Source: JBEKUY01 sp049514555 (GTDB lineage: Bacteria; Acidobacteriota; Terriglobia; Acidiferrales; UBA7541). From it: 64,000 nt of DNA. The notes under the pieces were generated by a model, which saw only the letters and a list, made by a program, of their open reading frames with translations, did no database searches and had not been told where the DNA came from. The DNA lies in NCBI GenBank assembly GCA_049514555.1, contig JBEKUY010000005.1, positions 62,001-126,000 on the forward strand. The letters are read 5' to 3'. Positions 52,381 to 61,653 of this stretch are shown piece by piece (positions within the stretch are counted from its first letter, which is position 1; each line of letters starts with the position of its first letter). The translations under genes were made by a program, and so were the position numbers.

Positions 52381-53283
52381 ATGGCGATTCTAGTTGTCGG
52401 TTCCACAGGTCTTGTTGGTGGAGAGATCGCCCTTAAACTTCAGCGGCGAGGGCACAAGGTCGGTGCTTTAGTGCGGGGAGGTTCAAGCAATGCAAGAGCC
52501 AAACGGCTCCTGGAGGCTGGGGTCGAAGTTATTGATGGCGACTTGACCTGCTCCGAAACAGTCGCCAGTGCGTGCAAGGGTGTGGAGATTGTGATTTCTA
52601 CCGCCACCTCTATGCCTTCGGGGGCAAACGATGGGTTGAGGCGCGTGGACCATGAGGGGACTCTGGCACTGATCGACGCCGCGACGCGTCAGAACGTGAA
52701 AAGGTTTGTCTACGTTTCGTATTCTGGGAACATCCGCGAGGATTCTCCGCTCGAGAGTGCCAAGCGCGGTTGTGAACACCGTCTGCTCGCGGGCACAACG
52801 GAAGCAGTGATTCTGCGGCCTTCGTACTTTATGGAAATGTGGCTCAGCGCGGCATTAGGATTTGATCCGGTCAATGGCGCAGTCCGTATCTACGGCTCGG
52901 GCGACGCGAAAGTCAGCTACATATCGGCATCCAATGTGGCTGATTTTGCTGTCACAGCCGCCACGAGAGAATATGCCAACAAGAACACGATCCTAGAAAT
53001 GGGCGGTCCGGAAGCTTTGTCGCAAAGGGAGGCAGTGCGAATCTTTGAGCAGGCGCTGAACAAGAGAATCAAGATGGATGAAGTGCCATTCGAGGCTATC
53101 GAGGCGCAGCATCGGTCTTCCGATCCTCTTCAGAAGTCCTTCGGTGGACTCATCCTTGCCTACGTGAAGGGAGACGTGGTAAAAGAGGCCGCCGCACTTG
53201 CCCACAAGTACGGGATTCGATTGCGCTCCGTGAGCGAGTACGCTTCCGGTTTTCGCGCGCAAGTAGCCGGCGACGACGCCTGA
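52381..53283 (+). CDS. NmrA-like NAD(P)-binding protein
   Basis: 300 residues from the ATG at 52381 (GGGAGGCTGTC before it). N-terminal Rossmann motif ILVVGSTGLVGGEIALKLQ, then VEVIDGDLTCSETVASACKG, RFVYVSYSGNI in place of the SDR YxxxK region, and VILRPSYFMEMW. This is the atypical SDR/NmrA group, which acts as a redox sensor or on quinone and isoflavone-type substrates. No operon partner is present. Its composition is somewhat less G+C-rich than its neighbours. Confidence 0.8.
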   Translation: MAILVVGSTGLVGGEIALKLQRRGHKVGALVRGGSSNARAKRLLEAGVEVIDGDLTCSETVASACKGVEIVISTATSMPSGANDGLRRVDHEGTLALIDAATRQNVKRFVYVSYSGNIREDSPLESAKRGCEHRLLAGTTEAVILRPSYFMEMWLSAALGFDPVNGAVRIYGSGDAKVSYISASNVADFAVTAATREYANKNTILEMGGPEALSQREAVRIFEQALNKRIKMDEVPFEAIEAQHRSSDPLQKSFGGLILAYVKGDVVKEAAALAHKYGIRLRSVSEYASGFRAQVAGDDA

Positions 53284-53419
53284 GATCCGCTCTGAGGCGC
53301 AGGACCGATCTGCACGTCCCCTCCGTCAAGAGGGCACAGCCTCCAGGATATGAAACTGCGATTGCTGGGTATTGCTTTGCTGCTATACCTCCTTTCATAT
53401 GCTGAAGAATCTGATTGAT

Positions 53420-55933
53420 TCAGGCTATGGCAGCCGTTTCCGAAGCGAATTGTATCGCGGGCGCACGCCGGAGATCCCCGAGCAAAGCTTGAAAGCCTGC
53501 CTGAGGGCGCAACGGAGCCATCTCCGGATCTGAAGAAATCCAGTGCAGGTCGCTCCAGCCTGACTCGACCGCCTTGCACAGGTAATCGAGCGCGACGTTC
53601 TGGTCTCCAAGCCGCATGTACCCGGCCGCTATAGCGTAGTACAACTGCCCAAGCGTCCCTTCCCAAAGCCAGGTCTGCGGGCTCCCGGCAACCTGGGTGG
53701 CCTGCTTCACGGCCTCCTCCAGCAGCTCGCGTGCGCGGTTGCATTCGCCCAGCGCCGCGTGGGCCGCGCCCATCCCCGCCAGGGTGCGAGTGAAAACGCG
53801 TTGATATCCCAACATACGAGGGAATTCCTTGACCATACGGGACGCGCGGCGGAACTCTGCCAGTGCCGCTTCAACAGGGCCCTCCCGCAAGAGCAGATCC
53901 CCCAAGCCGCACGCAGTCAATGCCATGAAGGCTTCGCGATAGACGTGATCACAGGATTCCAATGAGGTGATGGCGGCAGTGCAGATCTCGTGCGCCTTTT
54001 CCCACTCACCACGGCGCAGCGAGGTGACCCCCAGGATCATCTCCGACCCGACGAAATATCCGAAACCAGGTCCGCGACGCTCAACTTCGAGGCACTCCAG
54101 CAGAAATTGCTCGGCGCGGTCATATTCCCCGCACATCAGCGCAATTTCACCAAGACACAGCCAAGCAGCTCCCCAGCGAGGGTCCACTAGCGTTGTGTCC
54201 AGAAAATGCCTCACGGCGTGCTGGTAGGCGGCGGGGTCATGCTCACTGGAAATCAGATATGCCCCACCGAGAAAGTAGTGCGACAGATACAAGTCGGGCT
54301 GTCGCTCCACACCTCGGTGCCCGGTGCGAATGGCTTGCTCGATCTTTCCCTGTCGCACGTAGGCGTAAGACAGCCAAGGATAAGGTTCGCCGAGTTCGGG
54401 ATCGAGCTCCAGCGCGCGCTCCGAATAACGCGCAGCGCGGTCGAGATCCGCCGGGTCGGTGAGGCGGATATAGCGCATCGCATGGGTGGCGCCGAGGGCC
54501 GCATATGCCAGTGCGTAGTGCGGGTCCAATGCAACGGCGCGCTCCAGGTGGTGTCGAGCGCGTTCCAGCGATTCCTTGCCCAGCATGTGAAACTGCTGGC
54601 GCCCTTGCGCGTACTGTTCATAAGCTTCCAAGTGGAGCGTTTCCGGTGGTGCGATCCGCTCTATCGACCTGCTATCGAGCTTTACCTCTAGCGCGGCCAT
54701 CACGTCGGCTACGACGCGGTCCTGCAATGTAAAGATCTCTTCCCAGTTGCCATCCAGCTTTGCGGTTACCACCACTTCGCCAGTAGCTACCTCCACCACG
54801 TGCGGCACGATGCGCAGCCGCTCCCCAGCGCGCTGATAGCTGCCCGTCACCAGCCAGCGCGCGCCTAGCTCCCTGCCAAGCCGAATCAAACTTGCGCGTC
54901 CTGTGGTGGGAACGCCATAGCGCTGCGCTGCCTCCTGAATCCGCTCGCGGCTCATCACCGATACCAGCTTGAGTTTCTTCAAATCGGCAGTGAGTGTTTC
55001 GGCCAAGCCCGTGCCCAGCCAATCCATCGCTGGATCGTGAGAGATGTTCTGGAAATCCAGCACGGCAAGCACCGACGGGGATTTCACCACATCAGCTTCG
55101 GGAGCAACGCCGCGAGCGAGCTCGCGGAGCGCCACCGATAATTCGGCTGCACTTTGCAGACGTTTGTCGGGATGGACCGCCATGACACGAGCAATCAGTT
55201 GATCAAGCGCTGGTGAGATAAGAGGATTGCGCTCCGCTGCCGGCGGTGACTCCCCACTCAAGATCGCGCTCACGAGTGCGCCGCCGTCAAGACCTTCGAA
55301 AGGCGATCGTCCGCACGCCATTTCGTAGAGCACGATGCCCAGGCTGTAGAGGTCACTCCGACGATCAAATGCATGGCCGCACAACACCTCGGGAGCGCAG
55401 TACTGCAGCGTGCCCATCCAGTTCCCTGGGGCAGTTAGCCCCGACTCGGTGACCTCCTCGCTCTTCAACAGCTTGGCGAGGCCAAAATCGAGCAGTTTTG
55501 GCTCGCCGTCAGGCGTCAATACAATGTTCGCTGGCTTGATGTCGCGATGTAGGATCCCGCGATGATGTGCGTGCTCCAACGCATCGGCAATCTTGGTGGC
55601 GTAGCCGACGAGGCATTCTTGGGTTACTGGCCCGGCAGCAAGCTGTTCCTTCAGGTTCTTGCCATCTACGTATTCCATGGCCAAGTAAGGAACGCCATCG
55701 GCATCGCCGATTTCATATAGAACGGCGATGCCGCGGTGATTGAGGACAGCCAGCGCTTTTGCTTCCCTCTCGAAGCGCGCGCGGCGATTCGAGTCGCGAG
55801 CGAATTCCGCAGGCAACACCTTCAGCGCCACCCGGCGCGCCAGACGTGTGTCCTGTGCGAGATACACCGCACCCATTCCGCCTGCACCCAGCTTTTCTAG
55901 GATGCGGTAGTGCGATACGGTTCGGCCAATCAT
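53420..55933 (-). CDS. Ser/Thr protein kinase with C-terminal TPR region
   Basis: 837 residues. Hanks kinase 1-275: GAGGMGAVYLA, Lys38 in VALKVL, HRD at 129-131 (ILHRDIKPAN), DFG at 149-151, and APEVL. A FlgO/adenylate cyclase-associated-like domain (SVLAVLDFQNISHDPAMDWL...) spans about 285-420, then at least six TPR units to the end (ARHHLERAVALDPHYALAYA; ALGATH...). No membrane helix is evident. This kinase-TPR layout is abundant in Acidobacteriota. It probably phosphorylates targets docked on the TPRs. It is a single-gene unit. Confidence 0.9.
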   Translation of the reverse strand: MIGRTVSHYRILEKLGAGGMGAVYLAQDTRLARRVALKVLPAEFARDSNRRARFEREAKALAVLNHRGIAVLYEIGDADGVPYLAMEYVDGKNLKEQLAAGPVTQECLVGYATKIADALEHAHHRGILHRDIKPANIVLTPDGEPKLLDFGLAKLLKSEEVTESGLTAPGNWMGTLQYCAPEVLCGHAFDRRSDLYSLGIVLYEMACGRSPFEGLDGGALVSAILSGESPPAAERNPLISPALDQLIARVMAVHPDKRLQSAAELSVALRELARGVAPEADVVKSPSVLAVLDFQNISHDPAMDWLGTGLAETLTADLKKLKLVSVMSRERIQEAAQRYGVPTTGRASLIRLGRELGARWLVTGSYQRAGERLRIVPHVVEVATGEVVVTAKLDGNWEEIFTLQDRVVADVMAALEVKLDSRSIERIAPPETLHLEAYEQYAQGRQQFHMLGKESLERARHHLERAVALDPHYALAYAALGATHAMRYIRLTDPADLDRAARYSERALELDPELGEPYPWLSYAYVRQGKIEQAIRTGHRGVERQPDLYLSHYFLGGAYLISSEHDPAAYQHAVRHFLDTTLVDPRWGAAWLCLGEIALMCGEYDRAEQFLLECLEVERRGPGFGYFVGSEMILGVTSLRRGEWEKAHEICTAAITSLESCDHVYREAFMALTACGLGDLLLREGPVEAALAEFRRASRMVKEFPRMLGYQRVFTRTLAGMGAAHAALGECNRARELLEEAVKQATQVAGSPQTWLWEGTLGQLYYAIAAGYMRLGDQNVALDYLCKAVESGWSDLHWISSDPEMAPLRPQAGFQALLGDLRRAPAIQFASETAAIA

Positions 55934-56272
55934 GGCGGGAACTCCTCGCTGCTGGCATCTTAGGTCGCACCCGAAGGCGAGTCAATGAGGAGATGTTACC
56001 GTATGTAAATGTTGCACTCACGGAAGGAGCCGTGTCGAAACTGCCTCCATGGGCCGATCCGGCGGCCTGAAAACAGGCGGCGCGATTCTAGCGGAACGGC
56101 GGCTGGCGCAGCCGCCAGCCGCTGAGACGAATTCGCGTGCCACAACCCTTGTGGGTTTTCAAGGGTGCGGGTTTAGAGTTAACTTCATCGCAGAAGTACT
56201 CCGCATCGGGGGAATTGCCGTTCGAATCCCTCGCCCATCTCGAAAAACCTGTGGATAACTACAACTTTCCTA
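55934..56272. other. Intergenic region with hairpins and a DnaA-box-like site
   Basis: No gene is supported. A perfect hairpin lies at 56099-56122 (CGGCTGGCG/CGCCAGCCG core). AAGGGTGCGGGTTT at 56161-56174 is identical to 51531-51544 in the hairpin array, so it is another member of that family. TGTGGATAA at 56250-56258 is a perfect DnaA-box sequence on the minus strand. Confidence 0.4.
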
Positions 56273-56301
56273 TTGAATTATGGTACTAAATGTGCTACAA
56301 T
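56273..56301 (+). promoter_or_regulatory. Strong sigma-70-type promoter with no obvious gene
   Basis: TTGAAT (56273-56278) and TACAAT (56296-56301) are separated by exactly 17 bp. Downstream lies no convincing coding sequence but three iteron-like repeats, so a non-coding transcript is possible. A 98-codon frame at 56280-56576 is not convincing. Confidence 0.5.
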
Positions 56302-56330
56302 GCGCCGTGAAATCGCGCCCCAGCCCCGCT

Positions 56331-56440
56331 AACCACCCTAGAATCAACACTTACAAAAAACACACCTGTAACCCTTCCAGAATCAACACATACAAAATCA
56401 TTGAACTTAAAACCCTGTGGAATCAACACATACAGAAAAA
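56331..56440 (+). repeat. Three iteron-like direct repeats, AT-rich
   Basis: AACC-CC...AGAATCAACAC then W-TACARAA occurs three times (56331, 56370 and 56411) with a period of 39-41 bp. The core GAATCAACACATACA is exact in copies two and three and differs by one base in copy one. Confidence 0.75.
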
Positions 56441-56543
56441 GGCCGGTGCCCCCCCTCTTTTCCACAGTTCTGCCTGCCCGCCGAAGCCTTGGCGCAGGAG
56501 GGCCCGCCTCACCATCGACGAACCTGGATACTTTGCATCTTCA

Positions 56544-56585
56544 ACTGACGACTGCCGACTGATGACTGACGACTGACGACTGCCT
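56544..56585 (+). repeat. Heptanucleotide tandem repeat
   Basis: Six units of ACTGACG (ACTGACG, ACTGCCG, ACTGATG, ACTGACG, ACTGACG, ACTGCCT). Confidence 0.8.
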
Positions 56586-56603
56586 GATCGGAAGGGTGGC
56601 AAA

Positions 56604-56631
56604 CCCCGCCCGGGCTCTTGCCCGGGCGGGG
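56604..56631 (-). terminator. Probable terminator of the minus-strand gene at 56657
   Basis: CCCCGCCCGGGC (56604-56615) and GCCCGGGCGGGG (56620-56631), a 12-bp perfect stem with a 4-nt loop. On the minus strand it is followed by TTTG only, so the U tract is poor. Confidence 0.5.
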
Positions 56632-56656
56632 AAGAACTCGGCCACGGAAAGGAGGG

Positions 56657-57205
56657 CTAATGTGCGCGGCTGAAGGTTACGAAGTCGCGGCCCTTGTAGA
56701 GGCGGTAGCCGGACCCATCGGCGCTCGCTGTCACCTGCAGCGGCACCGGACGCTTCAGGTCCGCGTCGCGCTTGCCATCAATTCGCAGCACGTCGTTGCC
56801 GCCAAGGTCCGTGACCACAAATTTCGCACCCTCGAGGAAGCCAAAGCCGTAGGCGCCGGGCTTCAACGTCTGACCGCCAATCTGCAGCGGAACTTCCGTC
56901 AGCAAATAGCCCTGATATTTTTCCTTCAAGCCTGTGGAGTAACCGGAATTGTCCACCAGGCCTGCAAGGACGTAGGAATCGTCGGCGAAGTGAACGCCGC
57001 CGGTATTGCGCATCTCCACCGGAGCGACTTGACCGCGATAGAAAACGTTGCTCGGGAAGATTTTCGCGCTGATCTCAGACGCCGTCAGCACCACGTCTTT
57101 CCCGCCAGCGGGAGGATTGGCCGGGTTCGCCAGGGAAACTTGCCAGGCGGCAAGGGCCAGGAGAAGCACGAACGGAATCGAAAGTATCTTTTGGGGACGC
57201 AACAT
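56657..57205 (-). CDS. Secreted hypothetical protein
   Basis: 182 residues from the ATG at 57205 (GGAGGGATTCC before it). Signal peptide (ILSIPFVLLLALAAWQVSLA-N), then a single globular beta-rich domain: KDVVLTASEISAKIFPSNVF, YRGQVAPVEMRNTGGVHFAD, DNSGYSTGLKEKYQGYLLTE and a C-terminal DGSGYRLYKGRDFVTFSR. I do not recognise the family, but the style is common in Acidobacteriota. It is the only gene in its unit; a stem-loop follows at 56604. Confidence 0.65.
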   Translation of the reverse strand: MLRPQKILSIPFVLLLALAAWQVSLANPANPPAGGKDVVLTASEISAKIFPSNVFYRGQVAPVEMRNTGGVHFADDSYVLAGLVDNSGYSTGLKEKYQGYLLTEVPLQIGGQTLKPGAYGFGFLEGAKFVVTDLGGNDVLRIDGKRDADLKRPVPLQVTASADGSGYRLYKGRDFVTFSRAH

Positions 57206-57356
57206 GGAATCCCTCCGAACTAAAATTCTCCTCTCGGGAGTGGCGCTCATTGTACATCATCCCGCGCTCGCCCAGGGCGCACAAAGCCGATCGCGCTGGG
57301 GCCGCTGTCATGGTACGCGCACTGAGCCGCGTTCAGGCCCGTCAAGCTGGGCGGGC

Positions 57357-58886
57357 TCACCGCAAGAGCTGGGCGAATTGACCTTCGGTGACCTCGCGAG
57401 CAACCGCTTGGATGTCCGGCGCGAGCGAGCGATCTTGCGTCAGCGCCGGGGAGACGGCTCGGACGAGCTCCAGGGCCTTGCGCGCCTCGCGCCCGGTCTC
57501 GAGCGGGGCCAGAAGCTCAATTCCTTGGCAGGCGCACAGCAGTTCGATGGCCAGGATCTGGCGCAGGCTTTCCAGCATGGGCTGCAGCCGGCGCGTCGCT
57601 CCTGCTCCCATCGAAACATAGTCTTCCTGGTCGCCGGAAGTGGGGATCGAATCCACCGAATGCGGGGTGGCGAGGGTCTTGTTCTCACTGGCCAGCGCCG
57701 CGGCGGTCACTTGGGCGATCATGAACCCCGAGTGCAGGCCCGGCTCCGGTGTCAAAAATGCCGGAAGCTGGCTCGTCAAGGGATTCGTCATTTGCGCGAT
57801 GCGCCGCTCGGAAATTCCGCCGAGTGTAGCCAAGGCGATGGCCACTTGGTCTGCGGCCATGGCCAGCGGCTGGCCATGAAAATTTCCCCCGCTGAGTATG
57901 TCTCCCGCAGCCGTCCCATCGGGCGCGACGAATACAAGGGGATTGTCTGTGGCGCTATTGAGCTCGACCTGGGCAATGGCGCGGGCCTGTGCCAGCGCAT
58001 CACGCACCGCGCCGTGCACCTGTGGCGTGCAGCGCAAGCTATAGGGGTCCTGCACGCGGGGGTCGCTGTCTGCCGGCCGGTGCGACTCGCGGATTTGGCT
58101 GCCGTCGTTCAACCTGCGAACATTGCGCGCCGTGATCGCGGCGCCCGCGTGCGGCCGGGCCAGGGCAATGCGTTCGTCGAATGCCGCCGGGCTGCCTCGC
58201 AGCGCATCGAGCGAAAGGCTGGCGGACACGTCAGCCGTATCGATCAGGACATCCGCGTCGCGCAGCGCCAGACTCAGCAACGCCAGCATCACCTGGGCGC
58301 CATTGAGCAAAGAGAGGCCTTCCTTGGCCTCGAGTTCGACAGGAGGGATTCCGGCGCGCTGGAGCGCCTCGCGACCGTTGAGTGTTTCTCCTTTGTATAC
58401 CGCCTGGCCCTCACCAATCAGGACCAGCGCAAGGTGCGCGAGCGGGGCAAGATCGCCCGAAGCGCCCACCGAGCCCTTGGAAGGAATGACGGGATGCACG
58501 CCGCGATTGAGCATGGCGCAAAGAGTTTCTACGAGGAGAGGCCTGGCTCCGCTGAGGCCTTTGGCCAAGGCGTTCGCGCGGAGGAGCATCGCGGCGCGCG
58601 TTTCTTCCTCGCTGAGCGGCGCGCCAACGCCGCAGGCGTGCGAGCGCACCAAATTGATTTGAAGCTGGCGGACCTGATCGGGTGAAATGCGCACGGTGGC
58701 CAACCTGCCGAAGCCGGTGTTGATGCCGTACGCGACCGAACCGGAAGACAGCAGGCGTTCGACCACGCCGCGCGCGGCGGCCATGCGGCGGGCGGCTGGC
58801 GCGTCAAGCACGACCGCTTCGCGCGCGGACGCGACGGCGTAAAGTTCGTCGAATGTCAGGTCCGCGCCGTTCAGAGTGACAGGCAT
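57357..58886 (-). CDS. hutH: Histidine ammonia-lyase
   Basis: 509 residues from the ATG at 58886; the longer upstream frame is discounted because MPVTLNGADLTFDELYAVAS is the proper N-terminus. The MIO prosthetic group forms from Ala-Ser-Gly in GSVGASGDLAPLAH. Other signatures are YGINTGFGRLA, LNGAQVMLALLSLALRDADV, QDPYSLRCTPQVHGAVRD, NSATDNPLVF and SGNFHG-like GGNFHGQPLAMAADQ. It deaminates histidine to urocanate. No other hut genes are adjacent; the next genes point to acyl-CoA metabolism, so the link is loose. Confidence 0.95.
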   Translation of the reverse strand: MPVTLNGADLTFDELYAVASAREAVVLDAPAARRMAAARGVVERLLSSGSVAYGINTGFGRLATVRISPDQVRQLQINLVRSHACGVGAPLSEEETRAAMLLRANALAKGLSGARPLLVETLCAMLNRGVHPVIPSKGSVGASGDLAPLAHLALVLIGEGQAVYKGETLNGREALQRAGIPPVELEAKEGLSLLNGAQVMLALLSLALRDADVLIDTADVSASLSLDALRGSPAAFDERIALARPHAGAAITARNVRRLNDGSQIRESHRPADSDPRVQDPYSLRCTPQVHGAVRDALAQARAIAQVELNSATDNPLVFVAPDGTAAGDILSGGNFHGQPLAMAADQVAIALATLGGISERRIAQMTNPLTSQLPAFLTPEPGLHSGFMIAQVTAAALASENKTLATPHSVDSIPTSGDQEDYVSMGAGATRRLQPMLESLRQILAIELLCACQGIELLAPLETGREARKALELVRAVSPALTQDRSLAPDIQAVAREVTEGQFAQLLR

Positions 58887-58888
58887 GA

Positions 58889-59320
58889 TCAGGATCGCTC
58901 CGGAGCCCTTGCGGGCGATAGGCCGAATACCTTGCGATACTTCTCGGGAAGGGTCTTCGGCCGGCCGTCGCGCCCGCAAACGACGCAGGTGGTTTCGCCC
59001 GTGGTGAGCAGGCGGCCGGATTCTTTCTCGACGATCTCATAACCAAACTGGATCGTGCGGCTCTGCACCTCGGTGATCCGGGTTCGGATGCGCAATTCCT
59101 GATCGTACCGGGCTGGGTGATGGTAGCGGCAGTGCACGTCGGCAACGACGATATGGCAATCGTCCTCGAGCTCCATCTTCTTGTAGCTGATGCCGAGGTG
59201 GCGGATCAGCTCGACGCGGCCCACCTCGAACCAGACGAAATAATTGGCGTGGTAGACGACGCCGAGCTGGTCGGTCTCGGCATAGCGCACGCGCACGGTG
59301 GTCTCGTGGAACTCAGTCAC
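58889..59320 (-). CDS. Acyl-CoA thioesterase, YbgC/FcbC type
   Basis: 143 residues, hotdog fold. RYAETDQLGVVYHANYFVWFEVGR carries the catalytic Asp (AETD) and the 4HBT signature. RIRTRITEVQSRTIQFGYEI and the final GRDGRPKTLPEKYRKVF are as in YbgC-type enzymes. It hydrolyses short or aromatic acyl-CoA. It stops 2 bp before the hutH ATG and is co-directional with the mutase genes. Confidence 0.88.
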   Translation of the reverse strand: MTEFHETTVRVRYAETDQLGVVYHANYFVWFEVGRVELIRHLGISYKKMELEDDCHIVVADVHCRYHHPARYDQELRIRTRITEVQSRTIQFGYEIVEKESGRLLTTGETTCVVCGRDGRPKTLPEKYRKVFGLSPARAPERS

Positions 59321-59372
59321 TCGTCACTCCTGAACGTGAATAAGAATCGAACCGGCCAAGAGAGCACGGCGG

Positions 59373-59777
59373 TCATTGGTCCGTCCGAATGCGCTGGCGA
59401 ATGAATTTCACAATATCCTGCGTGGAGGCTCCGGGGAGAAAGATTTCTGCGATGCCTGCCTTCTTTAACGCGGCGATGTCCGCTTCGGGAATGATCCCTC
59501 CGACGAGAACGGTCACGTCGGTCATATCTTTCTGCCGCAGAAGCTCCATCAGTTGCGGGCAGAGGGTATTGTGGGCGCCCGAGAGAATCGAAAGGCCGAT
59601 CACGTCCACATCTTCCTGCACGGCTGCCGAAGCGATCATCTCGGGCGTCTGGCGCAGGCCCGTGTAGATCACTTCCATTCCGGCATCGCGGAGCGCGCGC
59701 GCGATCACCTTTGCGCCGCGGTCGTGACCGTCCAGGCCAGGCTTGGCAATGAGCACTCGAATCTTCTTTTCTGCCAT
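59373..59777 (-). CDS. Methylmalonyl-CoA mutase, small cobalamin-binding subunit
   Basis: 134 residues. B12-binding Rossmann domain: RVLIAKPGLDGHDRGAKVIA with the DxHxxG motif (DGHDRG, supplying the cobalt-ligating His), then GLSILSGAHNTL and VLVGGIIPEADI and the GxxEIFLPG end. It works with the large subunit encoded 34 bp upstream. The separate-subunit arrangement is known from archaeal mutases and isobutyryl-CoA mutases. The longer frames on either side are not coding. Confidence 0.92.
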   Translation of the reverse strand: MAEKKIRVLIAKPGLDGHDRGAKVIARALRDAGMEVIYTGLRQTPEMIASAAVQEDVDVIGLSILSGAHNTLCPQLMELLRQKDMTDVTVLVGGIIPEADIAALKKAGIAEIFLPGASTQDIVKFIRQRIRTDQ

Positions 59778-59810
59778 TTCGCTCCGCTTCCTCCGCGCGG
59801 CAATTCTCTT

Positions 59811-61532
59811 TCAGGTGATGGCGACCTCTTCGTAGGTGCCGAATACGCCCCGCAAGGCGTCGCAAATCTCTCCGAGGGTAGCATAGGCCTTCACGGCTTC
59901 GTAGATGGCGGGCATCATGTTCTCGATGCCCTCGGCGGCCCGGCGGAGTGCGTCGAGGCGCCGGTTCACCTCGGCGGCCGAGCGTTCAGCGCGAAGGCGG
60001 CGCAGGTTCTCCGCCCGGTGGCGCGCGACGGCTTCGTCAATCTGGAGAACGGGGATGGGTCGCTCTCCGCCTGTAAACCCGTTCACCCCTACGATGATCT
60101 TTTCTCTGCTGTCCACCTGGCACTGGTAACGATACGACGCCTCGGCAATCTCCCGCTGCGGGTAGCCGCGTTCGATGGCGGGGACCATGCCGCCCAGGGC
60201 GTCGATCTTCTCGATGTAGTCCCACGCGCCGCGTTCCACCTCGTTCGTGAGCGTTTCGAGAAAGTACGAGCCGCCGAGGGGATCGACCGTGTTTGTCACG
60301 CCGGTCTCGTGGGCGATGATTTGTTGCGTGCGAAGGGCGATCGTGGCGGCCTGCTCGGTCGGCAGCGCCCAGGCTTCATCGAGCGAATTGGTGTGTAGCG
60401 ACTGCGCGCCGCCCAGGACGGCCGCGAGCGCCTGAAGCGCGGTGCGCACCACGTTGTTGTACGGCTGTTGCGCGGTCAGCGAGCATCCAGCCGTCTGCGC
60501 ATGGAACCTCAGCATCCCGGTGCGCGGGTTCTTGGCTTTGTACCGCTGGCGCACGGTTTCATACCAGATGCGCCGCGCCGCCCGGTATTTGGCAATCTCC
60601 TCGAAGAAATCGTTGTGGGCGTTGAAAAAAAAGGAAAGCTGCGGGCCGAACTCATCCAGGTCCAGGCCGCGCCGAAGCCCCCATTCGACATACTCGAGCC
60701 CGTCGCGCAGCGTGAAGGCCAACTCCTGGATCGCGGTCGAGCCCGCCTCGCGAATGTGGTAGCCGCTGATGGAGATGGTGTTGAACTTCGGCGTATGCTT
60801 CGTGCCGAACTCGAAGGTATCAATCACCAGTCGCATCGAAGGCGCGGGCGGGTAGATGTACTCCTTTTGCGCGATGTACTCCTTCAGGATGTCGTTCTGA
60901 ATCGTTCCCGAGAGCCGTTTCCAACCAGCGCCCTGTTTTTCGGCCACGGCCAGGTACATGGCCCAGAGGATCGCGGCGGGCGAATTGATGGTCATCGAGG
61001 TGGTGACGTGGGCGAGCGGTATTTTGTCGAAGAGCGCCTCCATGTCCGCGAGCGAGCTGATGGCCACACCGCACTTGCCGACCTCACCCTCGGAGAGTGC
61101 GTGGTCGGAGTCGTAGCCCATCAGTGTGGGCAAATCGAAGGCCACAGACAGGCCGGTTTGCCCTTGCGCGAGCAGGTAATGGAAGCGGCGGTTGGTGTCC
61201 TCGGCCGTGCCGAAACCCGCGAACTGCCGCATAGTCCAGAATCGCCCGCGATACATCGTCGAGTGGATGCCGCGCGTATAGGGAGGTTCGGCGGGAGGAC
61301 CCAGGCTTTGTGCCGGCGTCCAGCCGGCCGGTTCGGACAAGTCGGCAGGGGTATACAGGCGGCGGATGGGATGTCCCGAGATGGTCGTGAACGCGGAGCT
61401 TCTCTCAGGGGTCTTCTCAAGAAACGGTTCGAGCGTCTTCTGCTCCCATTCCTTTTCTTGTTTGGATGGGTGCCGGGCGATTGCGGCTCCAGACGGAGTC
61501 GCTTTGGTCTTCAGCTTTTCGCGTTCGCTCAT
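59811..61532 (-). CDS. Methylmalonyl-CoA mutase, large catalytic subunit
   Basis: 573 residues. TIM-barrel mutase: STMYRGRFWTMRQFAGFGTA, LSVAFDLPTLMGYDSDHALS, SMTINSPAAILWAMYLAV, GTIQNDILKEYI, YIYPPAPSMRLV, SISGYHIREAGST and QSLHTNSLDEAWALPTEQA. The Tyr in TMYR and the Arg in PSMR match the positions that in methylmalonyl-CoA mutase bind the carboxylate (Phe and Gln in isobutyryl-CoA mutase), so methylmalonyl-CoA is the likely substrate. There is no cobalamin domain; it is encoded by the next gene. It interconverts succinyl-CoA and methylmalonyl-CoA. Confidence 0.93.
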   Translation of the reverse strand: MSEREKLKTKATPSGAAIARHPSKQEKEWEQKTLEPFLEKTPERSSAFTTISGHPIRRLYTPADLSEPAGWTPAQSLGPPAEPPYTRGIHSTMYRGRFWTMRQFAGFGTAEDTNRRFHYLLAQGQTGLSVAFDLPTLMGYDSDHALSEGEVGKCGVAISSLADMEALFDKIPLAHVTTSMTINSPAAILWAMYLAVAEKQGAGWKRLSGTIQNDILKEYIAQKEYIYPPAPSMRLVIDTFEFGTKHTPKFNTISISGYHIREAGSTAIQELAFTLRDGLEYVEWGLRRGLDLDEFGPQLSFFFNAHNDFFEEIAKYRAARRIWYETVRQRYKAKNPRTGMLRFHAQTAGCSLTAQQPYNNVVRTALQALAAVLGGAQSLHTNSLDEAWALPTEQAATIALRTQQIIAHETGVTNTVDPLGGSYFLETLTNEVERGAWDYIEKIDALGGMVPAIERGYPQREIAEASYRYQCQVDSREKIIVGVNGFTGGERPIPVLQIDEAVARHRAENLRRLRAERSAAEVNRRLDALRRAAEGIENMMPAIYEAVKAYATLGEICDALRGVFGTYEEVAIT

Positions 61533-61653
61533 CGTCTGGAGGGTTCCACGCGAGACCTCATCGTCGCAGAGAAGGCTTCAGTGCGTGCCCGCGTCCATCT
61601 TAGACAAACAGCAGGCGTGGAACAAGAAGCTGCGGGGAGACCGCGCCTCCGCC

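Noticed and set aside
56331..56440. Three 40-bp-spaced repeats considered as a CRISPR array
   Set aside because: Gaps between repeat cores are only about 10 bp and vary, the repeats are imperfect, and no cas gene is in the window.
56280..56576. 98-codon frame covering the iteron repeats
   Set aside because: Its residues simply repeat the DNA repeats (RINTYK), there is no ribosome site, and composition is unlike neighbouring genes.
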